Assembly: GCA_944390105.1 (NCBI GenBank)
Contig: CALXOV010000060.1
Location: 1-64,000 of the forward strand
Source: an uncultured Succinivibrionaceae bacterium
GTDB lineage: Bacteria; Pseudomonadota; Gammaproteobacteria; Enterobacterales; Succinivibrionaceae
Direction: 5' to 3'
DNA length: 64,000 nt
Shown: in pieces, positions 9,649 through 18,906 of the stretch
Position numbering within the stretch: position 1 is the first letter of the stretch
How the letters are laid out: each line of letters begins with the position of its first letter
Program-made: the position numbers and the translations under genes
The notes under the pieces: model-generated
What the model was told of the DNA's origin: nothing
The model's input: the letters and a program-made list of their open reading frames with translations, nothing else
Database searches by the model: none

Positions 9649-10300
9649 TTAAGCCTCGGGCTTTAAGCTTGTCTGCAGCTTTTGCACCTCATCCTCACTG
9701 ACATGGGCTAAGGCGGCGATTTTGGCAATAGCCATGCCATCTTTCAGCATGTTAATAATTATTTCGGCCTTACCTTCGGATTTTCCTATTTCAATGCCTT
9801 TAGCAGTACCAATTTCAATGCCTAATTCTTTGGCATTATTGAAAGAGGCCTTGGCATCTTTGATTTCTTTTTCTTTAATTAGATATTGCAAAAGCTCGGC
9901 AGAGTTAGCAAATGCATCTAACATGGTTTCATAGTCCTCAAGCTCAGAGTCGTCTTTAGCCCATTTCTCAATCAGTGTATCATCAGCTTTACTCAGCAGA
10001 ATGAACCATTTGTATAATTTTTTACGTTTAATTTGGCCTGATGCATAGGCATTACGAAAGCGCGGCAATTCTAGGTTATATATGTCAAAGGCATTCGGCA
10101 TCCTCTTGTTCGTATGCTTATTAGATACAGTAAAGCTGCTAAGCCACTCATCATCACCACCGTCATGCTGTTCTATGTAATCCAAAAGATTAATCATGAT
10201 GATGTGAGGTATTTTGTTGTAATCTTCACCCTTGCCTAATGAGCTCACCATGCTTAGTGCTGCATAATATAAGCTGCGTGGCAGCATCTCAGTAGGTTTT
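9649..10300 (-). pseudogene. Remnant of a Rpn/PD-(D/E)XK-family transposase-like nuclease, N-terminal part missing
   Basis: The reading frame (212 residues from the ATG at 10287) matches the C-terminal two thirds of PDDEXK_2 (Rpn-type recombination-promoting nuclease) proteins: RSLYYAALSM...LGKGEDYNKIPHIIMINLLD, then a repetitive EIGTAKGIEIGKSEGKAE segment and the terminal helix-turn-helix-like tail IAKIAALAHVSEDEVQKLQ. Homologous sequence (KADKPTEMLPRS) continues upstream of the ATG to an in-frame stop near 10315, and the N-terminal nuclease core, normally another 80-100 residues, is not present. It is AT-richer than its neighbours and sits antisense between ffh and rpsP. I read it as a decayed acquired gene. 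Confidence 0.75.
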
Positions 10301-10465
10301 ATCAGCCTTAAATTACGGTTGGCTTTGTAAAAAATAATAATTTTTCATACTAAACTTAAAGTCTATCCATCGAGTTAGTGGTATTTGTAATATCTGTCAC
10401 TACGTGAACTTGTGAGTTGCGGCGACGGATTTGCATGCAAAGCTTTTCTTTTGCAAATTTTCTTG

Positions 10466-10471
10466 TATAAT
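10466..10471 (+). promoter_or_regulatory. -10 box of the rpsP operon
   Basis: A perfect TATAAT, 71 bases before the rpsP ATG, preceded by TTG. The -35 region (around 10443-10448) is weak. The leader of about 65 bases is long enough to hold a translational control element, though I see no clear structure. Confidence 0.6.
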
Positions 10472-10542
10472 CGTCCAACTGTATTTCATCACGGACAGTT
10501 CCTTGGGGGATCTGTTCATTAAATTTTATAGGTAAATACGAA

Positions 10543-10905
10543 ATGGTAGTCATTCGTTTACGTCGCTTAGGCGCTAAGAAGCGTCCTTTCTATCACGTAG
10601 TGGTAGCGGATTCCCGTTTTGCTGCTACCGGCCGTTTTATTGAGCAGTTAGGTTTCTTCAACCCGATTGCCCGCGGTAACGAAGAGCGTCTGCGTCTTAA
10701 TGCTGAGCGTGTACAGTACTGGCTGTCGGTAGGTGCGCAGCCTTCTGATCGCGTACAGTGCTTAATTAAAGAAAATGAGATGGGGCCTGAGGCCGCCGCT
10801 AAGCTGCGTGAGGAAAAGCGCGCTGCTAAGGCTGCCGCTAAGGCTGAGGCCAAGGCCGCCGCTGCTGCAGCTGCCGCTGAAGGCGCTGAGGCAGCTTCTG
10901 CCTAA
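10543..10905 (+). CDS. rpsP: 30S ribosomal protein S16
   Basis: A small-subunit assembly protein. Residues 1-80 are canonical ([25 protein letters not shown]...GFFNP...[12 protein letters not shown]). The product is 120 residues, about 40 longer than E. coli S16, because of a Lys/Ala/Glu-rich tail ([15 protein letters not shown]), a low-complexity extension also seen in other proteobacteria. It is the first gene of rpsP-rimM-trmD-rplS. Confidence 0.97.
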   Translation: MVVIRLRRLGAKKRPFYHVVVADSRFAATGRFIEQLGFFNPIARGNEERLRLNAERVQYWLSVGAQPSDRVQCLIKENEMGPEAAAKLREEKRAAKAAAKAEAKAAAAAAAAEGAEAASA

Positions 10906-10913
10906 TCATCTGC

Positions 10914-11444
10914 ATGGCAGGTGATGTACCACGCTCCATGGGCAGACTGGGTGCTGTCTATGGCTTGAAGGGCTATATTAAAGTACAGTCCTTTACCGAG
11001 CGTCCTGAAAACCTTTTTGACTACTCGCCATGGTTTATTCGCCGGCGTGGAGAAGATTGGCGTGAGGTTTCAGTGACGGCTTGGCAGCCTCATCAGCAAG
11101 GCTTTATTGCCAAATTAGATGGGGTTGATACCCGTGAGCAGGCAGTACTGTATACGGGTATGGATATTGGGATCAAGCGTTCAAGCTTGCCCCCGACCTC
11201 AGAGGATGAGTTTTACCTAGCCGATTTAGAAGGCTGTACGGTAATCGGTCTTAATGAGGTTTGTCTTGGCGTAGTGTCAAGAGTTGTGGATCACGGAGCT
11301 GCTCCCATTATGGTAGTGTCTCCCTCTGACCTGAAAAAGGATGGCCCGAAAGAACGGCTGATTCCTTTTGTAAAAGGCCCGATAGTCAGCGCAGTTGATC
11401 TCGATGCGCGGATAGTCAGGGTAGAGTGGGGCGAAGATTACTGA
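10914..11444 (+). CDS. rimM: 16S rRNA processing protein RimM
   Basis: Assists maturation of the 30S head by binding S19. The 176-residue protein has an N-terminal RimM barrel ([21 protein letters not shown]) and a C-terminal PRC-barrel ([14 protein letters not shown]...RLIPFV). The start is the ATG at 10914, eight bases after rpsP. Its stop codon overlaps the trmD start (TGATG), indicating translational coupling. Confidence 0.95.
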   Translation: MAGDVPRSMGRLGAVYGLKGYIKVQSFTERPENLFDYSPWFIRRRGEDWREVSVTAWQPHQQGFIAKLDGVDTREQAVLYTGMDIGIKRSSLPPTSEDEFYLADLEGCTVIGLNEVCLGVVSRVVDHGAAPIMVVSPSDLKKDGPKERLIPFVKGPIVSAVDLDARIVRVEWGEDY

Positions 11445-12187
11445 TGTATTTCGGTGTCATATCGCTCTTCCCGGAAATGTTTAAGGCGGTAACCGAGCAG
11501 GGGGTTACGCGGCGGGCAGTTGAGCACGGTTTAATTGAAGTGCACTGCTTTAATCCGCGCGACTTTACGCTCGATAAGTACAAGACTGTGGATGACCGTC
11601 CATATGGCGGTGGTCCCGGCATGCTGATGAAGGTTCAGCCCTTGTACGATGCCATCTGCGCGGCGCGCAGAGATGCCCCTCCGGGTACGAAAGTTGTGTG
11701 CATGTCGCCGCAAGGCCTGCCGCTTAACCACTCACTGGTCACGAGAATCCATGGCTGGGGTTCGGTTATCTTAGTAGCGGGACGCTACGAAGGTATCGAT
11801 GAACGCCTCCTTCAGAAAGAAGTCGATCTGGAGGTTTCGATCGGTGACTACGTGTTGTCGGGCGGCGAACTCCCCGCAATGTGTATTATCGATGCTGTAT
11901 CACGGATGGTACCGGGTGTGCTCGGCGATATCCGTAATGCAATGGAAGATAGTTTTGCAGATGGGTTGCTGCATTATCCTCAGTACACGCGACCTGAGGA
12001 GATTAATGGCATGAAGGTGCCGGAGATTTTATTAAGCGGCGACCATGCAAAGATTAAGCGCTGGAGACTGATGCAGTCCTTGGGCCGAACCTATGACAAA
12101 CGGCCGGATCTGCTCCGCTCCCGCAAGCTTAGCACGCAGGAACAGGCTCTACTTGATGAGTACCTGCAGTGTAAGGCTGAGGCTTAA
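11444..12187 (+). CDS. trmD: tRNA (guanosine(37)-N1)-methyltransferase TrmD
   Basis: Uses SAM to make m1G37 in tRNAs with G36, preventing +1 frameshifts. The 247-residue product has the SPOUT trefoil-knot elements [12 protein letters not shown] and [14 protein letters not shown], and the catalytic-Asp region of the C-terminal domain in [13 protein letters not shown]. The start [13 protein letters not shown] begins at 11444, overlapping the rimM stop; an upstream in-frame GTG at 11426 is unlikely. Confidence 0.97.
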   Translation: MYFGVISLFPEMFKAVTEQGVTRRAVEHGLIEVHCFNPRDFTLDKYKTVDDRPYGGGPGMLMKVQPLYDAICAARRDAPPGTKVVCMSPQGLPLNHSLVTRIHGWGSVILVAGRYEGIDERLLQKEVDLEVSIGDYVLSGGELPAMCIIDAVSRMVPGVLGDIRNAMEDSFADGLLHYPQYTRPEEINGMKVPEILLSGDHAKIKRWRLMQSLGRTYDKRPDLLRSRKLSTQEQALLDEYLQCKAEA

Positions 12188-12224
12188 AGGTTTAAACTTT
12201 TTTATACAGGGTAGGTAAATTATT

Positions 12225-12575
12225 ATGGCCAGCCATCCGATTATCGACGCTCTGGAGAAAGAGCAGCTTCGCAGTGATATTCCGGAGTTTAACCCGGGCG
12301 ATACCGTGCGCGTGGAAGTGCGCGTGGTAGAAGGTGACAAGAGCCGTCTGCAGGCTTTTGAGGGTAATGTGATCGCTAAGCGCAATCGCGGCCTCAATTC
12401 TTCCTTTACCGTACGTAAGATGTCCTCCGGCGAGGGCGTGGAGCGTGTGTTCCAGACTCATTCTCCGCTGATTGCCTCGGTTAAGGTTACCCGCCGTGGT
12501 GACGTGCGCCGCGCTAAGCTGTACTACCTGCGTCAGCGTACCGGCAAGGCCGCGCGTATTCGCGAGAAGGTCTAA
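12225..12575 (+). CDS. rplS: 50S ribosomal protein L19
   Basis: A bridge protein at the 30S/50S interface. The 116-residue product is canonical ([53 protein letters not shown]). Last gene of the operon, followed by a strong terminator. Confidence 0.97.
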   Translation: MASHPIIDALEKEQLRSDIPEFNPGDTVRVEVRVVEGDKSRLQAFEGNVIAKRNRGLNSSFTVRKMSSGEGVERVFQTHSPLIASVKVTRRGDVRRAKLYYLRQRTGKAARIREKV

Positions 12576-12627
12576 GTTGCAGATGGAGCCGCAGTTGCAT
12601 ACTACAGCTGCGGTTTAGCTGTATTGC

Positions 12628-12668
12628 AAAACCCGCCTGTTTCAGTCTTTGTGCTGTCGGCGGGTTTT
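12628..12668 (+). terminator. Terminator of the rpsP-rplS operon
   Basis: A perfect 10-bp stem, AAAACCCGCC / GGCGGGTTTT, with a 21-base loop. The A-run/T-run symmetry lets it serve both strands, stopping rplS and the convergent TetR gene. A smaller hairpin (CCGCAG / CTGCGG) precedes it. Confidence 0.85.
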
Positions 12669-12683
12669 GTGCATTCTAGAATG

Positions 12684-13313
12684 TTAAGGCATGGCTTTTA
12701 GCAGTGCAATCAGTCGCGCTGCAGCATGCGGATGCTGCAGTACCGGCTCAGCCGGAGCTCCCACCAAAGTATTGTTCAGATTTGCTGTAAGACAGCTGGC
12801 AATGATGCTCGCACCCCAGGCTGGATCAAAACTAGGCGGCAGTTGCCCCTTGTTTACCGCGTTGTAGAGTACGCGGAGCAGTTGATGTTGTCGGCTGGCT
12901 ATCAGCTCGGCACAGGCTTGATTAAGCGCTACACTGTTACTTACCTGTGCGCAGCTTTGCAGATATAGCAAAATACGCCAGGCGCCTTGTCCTGCTATAT
13001 CGTGATTATCCGGACAAGCAAACATCCGCAGTACCTGCTCAAGTTTACCTAAAGGATCAGGCTCGGTAGGGGCTGATGCCTGTTCTAGCAGACGATAGAT
13101 TGACGTTTTTTGCGCGAGAAAATGGCATAAGGCACACATGAGGCCAATACGACCATCAAATTGCGCGTAAATTGAACTTCGCGACACTCCGGCATGGCGG
13201 GCAATGCTGCTGATGCAGGTCTTATCAATGCCTTGTTGCTCAATAACAGCACATGCACTCGTCAGCACCTTGAGGCGCAGCTCTTTGATTTGGTCTTTAG
13301 TTTTATTGGTCAT
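12684..13313 (-). CDS. TetR/AcrR-family transcriptional regulator
   Basis: A 209-residue TetR-type repressor. The N-terminal helix-turn-helix is clear (VLTSACAVIEQQGIDKTCISSIARHAGVSRSSIYAQFDGRIGLMCAL), with the usual ligand-binding all-helical C-terminal part whose ligand cannot be read from sequence. The ATG at 13313 places the HTH at the usual position; a TTG at 13352 would add 13 residues. It lies 77 bases downstream of a small exported-protein gene on the same strand. Members of this family often control efflux or stress genes, but no pump is adjacent. Confidence 0.88.
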   Translation of the reverse strand: MTNKTKDQIKELRLKVLTSACAVIEQQGIDKTCISSIARHAGVSRSSIYAQFDGRIGLMCALCHFLAQKTSIYRLLEQASAPTEPDPLGKLEQVLRMFACPDNHDIAGQGAWRILLYLQSCAQVSNSVALNQACAELIASRQHQLLRVLYNAVNKGQLPPSFDPAWGASIIASCLTANLNNTLVGAPAEPVLQHPHAAARLIALLKAMP

Positions 13314-13390
13314 ATTATTGCAAAAAGTGCGCCTAAAGCGGCGCACATTCAATGTCAGAGGATGTCTTTACACCATTTAGGTTTTAGCAC

Positions 13391-13765
13391 TTAACCTTTC
13401 TTGTAATAGCTTACGGTAATATCGTACACTTCGTAGCCGGTAAAGTATTTACCGCCATGTTTAAGATCATCGGCGGTGGCATTGCGCACATCACGCAGCG
13501 GCGCGACACTGCCGCTATGTTTCCTAGCCACTACCGCAAGATCGGCTTCCAGCTTTGTGCCTAAATCTTCGATCGCTTCCGAGGTGTCGCCGGGGTAGAG
13601 ATTAGGCTCGAGTGCGGTGAAGTTTTTAGTTTCCAATAGTACGTAGCCCTGAGCTTGCAGTTCATCCTTGGAGATCTGCTGCGCTGACACAACTTCGGCA
13701 GCTTGAGCCAGAGAGCATGACAGGGAGCAAGCGAGAATTAACGAAAATAAATTGCGTAATTTCAT
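13391..13765 (-). CDS. Small exported YdgH/BhsA/McbA-like (DUF1471) protein
   Basis: A 124-residue protein with a clear signal peptide (MKLRNLFSLILACSLSCSLAQA, cut before AEVV). The mature part resembles the DUF1471 fold (SAQQISKDELQAQGYVLLET ... EAIEDLGTKLEADLAVVARKHSG ... GGKYFTGYEVYDITVSYYKKG); such periplasmic proteins are stress-induced and affect biofilm or envelope permeability in enterobacteria. The start is the ATG at 13765, behind an excellent ribosome site (TTAGGAGGTAA). It precedes the TetR gene and may share its transcript. The family call rests on pattern resemblance only. Confidence 0.65.
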   Translation of the reverse strand: MKLRNLFSLILACSLSCSLAQAAEVVSAQQISKDELQAQGYVLLETKNFTALEPNLYPGDTSEAIEDLGTKLEADLAVVARKHSGSVAPLRDVRNATADDLKHGGKYFTGYEVYDITVSYYKKG

Positions 13766-13992
13766 AAAATTACCTCCTAAGAAAAAGTTTATGCGTATTG
13801 TATGGAGGTAACTTTTGCGGTGCTGCACACAACTTGTAAATTGTCCAATTATCTGCAGGAATTATCGTTCTTCCTATAGCGCGAGCGTACATGCAACTAG
13901 CATCATTGATGATTAGTCAGCAGGCTTGCATAATCCATGCTGACCGTTAAGTGATAAAAAATAATAAGTTATATCTGACTATTAAGTGCAGG

Positions 13993-16900
13993 TTAAAAGG
14001 CATAGCCTGCCTGCAGCTGCCAAAAGAGACTCTTTGTGTGGTCAAAGCCGGCCTCGCCGCCTAATGTCAGCTGCACGCTAAAGCCTGACGGGGTGTGCAC
14101 ATTGAAGCTGCCGCTCAGGCGCAGACCAGACCTGTCGCTGTCGGTGGATGCTCCTGCAAAGCTGGAGCTGCCCACGCCCCTAAAGGCGGCCTCACCACTG
14201 TCTCTATTTATGCAGTCATAGTAGAGTTCTGGGGTCAGGCTCAGCTGTAGCTGGGTTGGAGCTGACATGGTATTGCCAGCGCTGGTACCATCGGTAAAAG
14301 CCGCATGCTGATAGTCAAGTTGCAGGCCCAAGCTCAAAGGCAGGCTGTCATAATACTGCGCGTCGAGCGTCAGGGCGCTGCCATTGCCGCTCTCACTGAG
14401 ACCTGGGCGGTAGAGGCCGATATACTGCGCGCCTATTTGCGGCCTTATCGTGAGGCTGTCACGCTCGCTGTCTCTCATGGCAAAGCCATAGCCTATGGTG
14501 GTCTGTAAAACGCCATGATACTCGCCCCAGGAGCTCTCGTGTTTTTGCTCGTAGGCGGCTGCGCGAACATGGCGCTCCATATCCACATCGCTAAACCCTA
14601 GACGCACGGCGTTGTGGGTATAAAAGCCCGTATCTGCTGGCCGATAGCTTAATGAGGCGCCCAGATAGAGGCTGTTGCCCTCGGCAGTGGCATGACTTAC
14701 GTCTGTGGTATCAGTCTTATAGTGCGCCGCTAACAGCTGTGCGCCCACAGCCAAGCCGTTTCCCAGCGGCTTGATAATGCCGGCCATGAGGCTGGTATCA
14801 TCGCGCTCATAGCCGCTGACGCCCTGGGTCTTGTCGCCATCGCCGTTGGTGTAGGCGCCGTTTAGGGTGACAAAGGCCTGGCTTTTATGTGAGGTGAGGG
14901 CGTGAGCGGCGGTGGCGTCAAGCTGCTTTGTAAGCAGGTGGGAGTAGAGCTGCTCCTGCATCAGCTGCGCAGCAGCAATGGCATCAAAGCTTGTTGGGCT
15001 CAGGGTGTTGAGGGCGGCTCCGATCTCGGAGCCGTCCGGGGCTGAGAAGTCGAGAGCGCCTAACAGCGGCGCTAAGTCACGCTCACCTGCGGCGGCCAAG
15101 TGATCTAAAGCTGTGCCCACTGCCGCGCTGCTTTGATTGCGGGCGTACTGACTGTAGGCCTGCGCACTTCTGTTAAAGGTGGCGGTGATGTTGTAGCTGC
15201 TGCCGCTCAAGCTGCCTTGTGTGACCGCATCAAGTGTCGGTGAGAGGCTGGCATGAATCTCATTAAAATCACCGCTGACATTACGGCTCTCCAGCTGCAA
15301 CTGCCAGCTCACCTGTTCACCGTTAGCATAAAAGCGCTGCTCCGGCAGCATGGTCAGGCTGCCGCCCAACTCCACCTCTGGGGCGCTGATGGTAGCATTG
15401 TCTGCCAATGTCAGATGGCTGCCTGTATGCAGGCTGATCTGCTCCTGCGCCTTTATAACGCTACCGCCCGTGCCGTCATTGGATGTGTCCCGGGCTGTCG
15501 GCGAAGTTTGTGAAGCTTGGTTGCCCGAGTCCGGTAGCAGTATGAGATTACCGTAGTTGCTGAAACTGTAAACATCGATATTGCCTAGGAGGTCCAAGGT
15601 AGCCTCGGGGGTGATGGTCATTTTGATGCTGTCAGCGCCATTGATGTTGCCCCGCCAGTTGACGGTTGCGGTGTCGGTACCGGGATTGATGCTGAGGTGG
15701 GTGTAGAGATCGGGCTGGTAGGTGTTGATATACTCGTAGTCGAGGTCGGGATTGTGGGGATCCCAGTTAGAGGTGAGGTCGCCGACGATGAGAGCGCCGC
15801 CATTGACGTCAATGTTTTGCACCAGGGCCATGTCGGCGATATAGATGGCGCTGTCAGTAGCGAGCAGCGTACCGTTAATCTCCACCCTGTCCATCAAAGG
15901 GCCGTCCAGGTTGAGCTCAAAGCCGTAGCCGTCATCGTTATCCTCAAGGCGGGCGTGGTGAACAACTCCACTTTCGTCAACCCACTCATAGTGGGAGTAG
16001 AGGCCAGTCCAGATGTAGGAGCCTCTAAACTGATAAGCATCATCGTTCATAGAGTGGCCAAAGTCAAAGCGCAGGGCTATGCCGTCCTGGCCTAAGGCCT
16101 GTACGCGTCCGTCTACAATAAGCTCGCTTTCCTTGCCGTAGGCAAAGAGGATGCCGGTACCGTACTGCCCGTCAGCGGCGATGGTGGTGTCGGACGTGAT
16201 GTAAAGACTGGTGTCGGTGCCGTCAACGCGCACGCCCACCCCAGCCACGCCGCCTGCTAACAGGTCAGCCTCCTGATAGATGGTGTTGTGCTTGCCGTAA
16301 ACATGCAGTCCGATGCCCAAAGTAGCGGTGTTGGGTACGCCCTCTATATAGGCGGTGCCGGTATCGTTGCGGGCGTAATAGCCATGATTGTTGTGGATGG
16401 TCTGCCCGTCGCCTAACACTGTGCGCCCGTAGAAATTTTTGCGGTCGATGGTATAGCCCAAATCCTGTAAAAAGGCGAGCTCCAACTCCATCGGGTGGGT
16501 GTAGGAGATATAGGACTGATGGCTAAACACTGAGTGCTCTAACTCGAGGTGAGACATCTCGGCCACGCCGTTTTCAAAGCCGTTGATCGGAATACCGGGG
16601 AAGGCAAAATTTTGTCCTGCAAGCACCTCATCGACATGCTCCCCGCGAAAGGTTACTCCGCTAAAGGAGTACTCGCCGGCGATAAAGGCCCGGCCTATGA
16701 GGGATGACAACTCATCGTCAGTCAGATAGTAGATGTTATAGCGCTTCATGCCCGGCTCAAAGTGGGTGCCAAAAAAGTCGTAGAGGTGGTCGTTGTAGGC
16801 CATGATGGTGCCGGTATCATAAAAGTTGAGCCCGAGCAGGTGGTAAAACTCATGGGCAAAGAGGCTCTGTGCCGACATGGCCTCAGTCTGCGGCAGCGTA

Positions 16901-17517
16901 AACAGGTGCTCTTCTAGCTCATAATTGTAGCTGGTAAAGTAAAACCAGTTGTAATCGTTGCTTATCTGTCCCAACACTAGGCTGTCGTAAAGCGAGGTAT
17001 GTGGACTGCGCATTCCTGTGACCATATCCTGATTAAAGCCGGCAATAGTGGCGGCTGTAGCGCCATAGTTGTTGCCGGTATCGCGGCTGTAAAGATAAAA
17101 CTGCGCCAGCGGCAGTCCGTCAAAGCCCACGGCAAAGCTGAGATCCCGCTCCAACAGCTCCGCAAAATAAGGCAAGGTCGTCACCGCAGCCTGCAACAGC
17201 TCTGGATCCAAATCCTCCTCAGCCCGGGCAGTGAGCAGCATCTGGGCTGACTCCTCCTCACCGTAAATATCGGTGTTGATAGGCGCCATTTCCCCTGCGT
17301 CAAGGACATTGATCACTATAAACGGCCTGCCTTTATAGTAGACTAACTGCTGACTCTGCGCATGCGACCCCGTGCTCAGGCCAAGCACCGCCGTCACCGC
17401 TAGGGCAAGCGCACTGCGCCTCAGCGTGCGCCGTTGCTTGATGCTGTGACTGTAGCTGCAGTGTTTATCCCCGCTCTGATGAAGCTTGTCCTGCGGTAGT
17501 TGTCTTATATTGCCCAT
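13993..17517 (-). CDS. Large autotransporter with metzincin-like HExxH passenger
   Basis: An 1174-residue type Va secreted protein. It has a long, basic extended signal peptide (cut near residue 53 after SHA), an N-terminal globular region (about 55-340), a beta-helix-type passenger (about 350-830) and a C-terminal beta-barrel (about 880-1174) ending QAGYAF. The globular region contains HEFYHLLGL (His222, Glu223, His226, Gly229) followed by a Met-turn-like GTIMAY (236-241), the pattern of zinc metzincins; the expected third His is Phe232, so metal binding may use another residue (Asp234, Asp243 or His244) or be lost. It is monocistronic, on the minus strand, downstream of no obvious secretion partner. 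Confidence 0.85.
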   Translation of the reverse strand: MGNIRQLPQDKLHQSGDKHCSYSHSIKQRRTLRRSALALAVTAVLGLSTGSHAQSQQLVYYKGRPFIVINVLDAGEMAPINTDIYGEEESAQMLLTARAEEDLDPELLQAAVTTLPYFAELLERDLSFAVGFDGLPLAQFYLYSRDTGNNYGATAATIAGFNQDMVTGMRSPHTSLYDSLVLGQISNDYNWFYFTSYNYELEEHLFTLPQTEAMSAQSLFAHEFYHLLGLNFYDTGTIMAYNDHLYDFFGTHFEPGMKRYNIYYLTDDELSSLIGRAFIAGEYSFSGVTFRGEHVDEVLAGQNFAFPGIPINGFENGVAEMSHLELEHSVFSHQSYISYTHPMELELAFLQDLGYTIDRKNFYGRTVLGDGQTIHNNHGYYARNDTGTAYIEGVPNTATLGIGLHVYGKHNTIYQEADLLAGGVAGVGVRVDGTDTSLYITSDTTIAADGQYGTGILFAYGKESELIVDGRVQALGQDGIALRFDFGHSMNDDAYQFRGSYIWTGLYSHYEWVDESGVVHHARLEDNDDGYGFELNLDGPLMDRVEINGTLLATDSAIYIADMALVQNIDVNGGALIVGDLTSNWDPHNPDLDYEYINTYQPDLYTHLSINPGTDTATVNWRGNINGADSIKMTITPEATLDLLGNIDVYSFSNYGNLILLPDSGNQASQTSPTARDTSNDGTGGSVIKAQEQISLHTGSHLTLADNATISAPEVELGGSLTMLPEQRFYANGEQVSWQLQLESRNVSGDFNEIHASLSPTLDAVTQGSLSGSSYNITATFNRSAQAYSQYARNQSSAAVGTALDHLAAAGERDLAPLLGALDFSAPDGSEIGAALNTLSPTSFDAIAAAQLMQEQLYSHLLTKQLDATAAHALTSHKSQAFVTLNGAYTNGDGDKTQGVSGYERDDTSLMAGIIKPLGNGLAVGAQLLAAHYKTDTTDVSHATAEGNSLYLGASLSYRPADTGFYTHNAVRLGFSDVDMERHVRAAAYEQKHESSWGEYHGVLQTTIGYGFAMRDSERDSLTIRPQIGAQYIGLYRPGLSESGNGSALTLDAQYYDSLPLSLGLQLDYQHAAFTDGTSAGNTMSAPTQLQLSLTPELYYDCINRDSGEAAFRGVGSSSFAGASTDSDRSGLRLSGSFNVHTPSGFSVQLTLGGEAGFDHTKSLFWQLQAGYAF

Positions 17518-17607
17518 ATACCCTTACCCTAAGTCCAATGAGTGAACTATAGCACGCGTCTAGATCGAGCCCAAATCTTGCAGTCTTGGTAAAATCGACC
17601 TATAAAA

Positions 17608-17862
17608 TTATCTGACTATTTCCTTTGCAGCCTTGTGCAAATCATCGCCATGAGGCTTAGGGGCTTTGCCTCCAATATTTGCCGGTGCCGCATCTTTTTC
17701 ATAATGCGTCATCGGCGGCTTCACCCCAAATAGCTCCAGGGTTTCACGCTGAGCTTTAGACAGATGACTTACCACAATCAAATGTTTGCTCTTGATGGGG
17801 TACTGGCTGATACTGTAAAGCTCATCTAAACAGGTGGCGACGCTATGGTGCGGCAGAGCCTC
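17608..17862 (-). pseudogene. C-terminal scrap of an IS transposase (IS1634/IS4-like)
   Basis: The minus strand encodes about 84 residues with no start and an in-frame stop just upstream. The segment LPHHSVATCLDELYSI...HLIVVSHLSKAQRETLELFGVKPP resembles the end of IS1634-type transposases, which typically finish with a helix and TxxQxxxLxxLGxKPP. A short Gly/Pro-rich tail follows. No intact ends or inverted repeats are evident. It lies between the autotransporter and tRNA-fMet, and suggests a past insertion there. Confidence 0.5.
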
Positions 17863-17988
17863 TTATTTTGCCGAAAATACAGGTGGATGGGAAAATTATT
17901 AAAAATACGTGTACCGCATGGTTCCCGATCTTACAGTTGAATTAAATTGATTTTACCAAGAACGTAAGATTTGGGTCTGAAGGAAAAA

Positions 17989-18065
<77 letters not shown>

Positions 18066-18079
18066 GTTGGAATGGCGAC

Positions 18080-18108
18080 ATGATAGATAAAAGTTTGAGC
18101 TGTGTCAA
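18080..18108 (-). promoter_or_regulatory. Promoter of tRNA-fMet
   Basis: On the minus strand TTGACA (18108-18103), a 17-bp spacer and TATCAT (18085-18080) precede the tRNA by 14 bases. Directly upstream is CAAAAAGC, shared with the tRNA-Val promoter at 45807. Confidence 0.8.
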
Positions 18109-18405
18109 GCTTTTTGCGAAAAATATTTTAGATGGCATCATTGCACGACTCATCACTGAGCAAAAGCGCACGGTCCTGTGCCGTCACAGCTTACCGTAAA
18201 CGTTTATGGACTGTAAGCGTGATCTGCATCGCTAAAAAAGATTTCAGCAGTTCGGTGAGGTGGGCTATCCTGAGTGAACTACGCGGCTCCTATAGACGGC
18301 CGTGTCGGCATACAGGACATTAAAGGAACTGCAGTAAAGTGCTTTGTGTAGAACGCAAGCCTAGCTGCAGGCTGCAGCGGCGGTTTCTTTAGAGGGGAGT
18401 GTCTT
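18109..18405. other. Interval between tRNA-fMet promoter and an orphan gene
   Basis: No gene is supported; a 63-codon frame at 18132-18323 has no ribosome site or recognisable product. The end of the interval carries AGAGGGGAGT, the ribosome site for the next gene. Confidence 0.45.
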
Positions 18406-18852
18406 ATGACGAAGTTTTTATCTTTAAGTAATCTGCAGCTGGGCGCTTTTCACATTGACAGTCGCCTGACTCTGCCGACTACTGAGTCTAATGCTGCGGC
18501 TGCAAAATTAATTGACGGCCATTTTGAGTTGATTAAGGATGTGCGCGGCAGTGACAGTACGCTAGGCTACAAACGTCTGCGTTTGGAGTGCAGTTACCGC
18601 GTGTTGTGTGTGCGCGATAAATTGCTGCTTTTAAGTCTCAATCTGTGTCCCGATGGCACCATTGTGCGTTTGACCTCAGATGGACTTACTGAGCTTAAGG
18701 TCGATACCGTATACACGATTGCGGATGTGTCGGCCCGAGCGCAGCGCGCTATTCACTTAAATTTGCTCAGTGATTTGGTCGATCAGGATCTACTGACGCG
18801 CTATCTTTGCGATAAGCACGCCAAACTCATCACCTACGCGCACGCGGCCTGA
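18406..18852 (+). CDS. Conserved-looking hypothetical protein, 148 residues
   Basis: I do not recognise the family. The gene has a good ribosome site (GAGGGGAG, 8 bases before ATG), codon use like its neighbours and its own terminator, so it is probably real. The product is soluble, with no signal peptide or membrane segment, and mixes beta-rich hydrophobic stretches (RLRLECSYRVLCVRDKLLLLSLNL, DGTIVRLTSDGLTELKV) with a helical C-terminus. It converges on the Maf-like flagellar gene; whether it serves flagella is unknown. Confidence 0.6.
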   Translation: MTKFLSLSNLQLGAFHIDSRLTLPTTESNAAAAKLIDGHFELIKDVRGSDSTLGYKRLRLECSYRVLCVRDKLLLLSLNLCPDGTIVRLTSDGLTELKVDTVYTIADVSARAQRAIHLNLLSDLVDQDLLTRYLCDKHAKLITYAHAA

Positions 18853-18862
18853 GCTTGCTTAC

Positions 18863-18892
18863 TGCCGCCTAAGCTTCAGGCGGCAAGTTTTG
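18863..18892. terminator. Bidirectional terminator between the 148-residue gene and the Maf-like gene
   Basis: TGCCGCCT and AGGCGGCA form a perfect 8-bp stem with a 7-base loop, followed by AGTTTT on the plus strand. It lies in the 54 bases between convergent stops. Confidence 0.7.
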
Positions 18893-18906
18893 ATGGTAGC
18901 TGCGAA

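Noticed and set aside
15697-16095. 132-codon plus-strand frame within the autotransporter gene
   Set aside because: It is antisense to a clearly coding 1174-codon gene, lacks a ribosome site and has valine-rich composition expected from the complement of aspartate-rich repeats.
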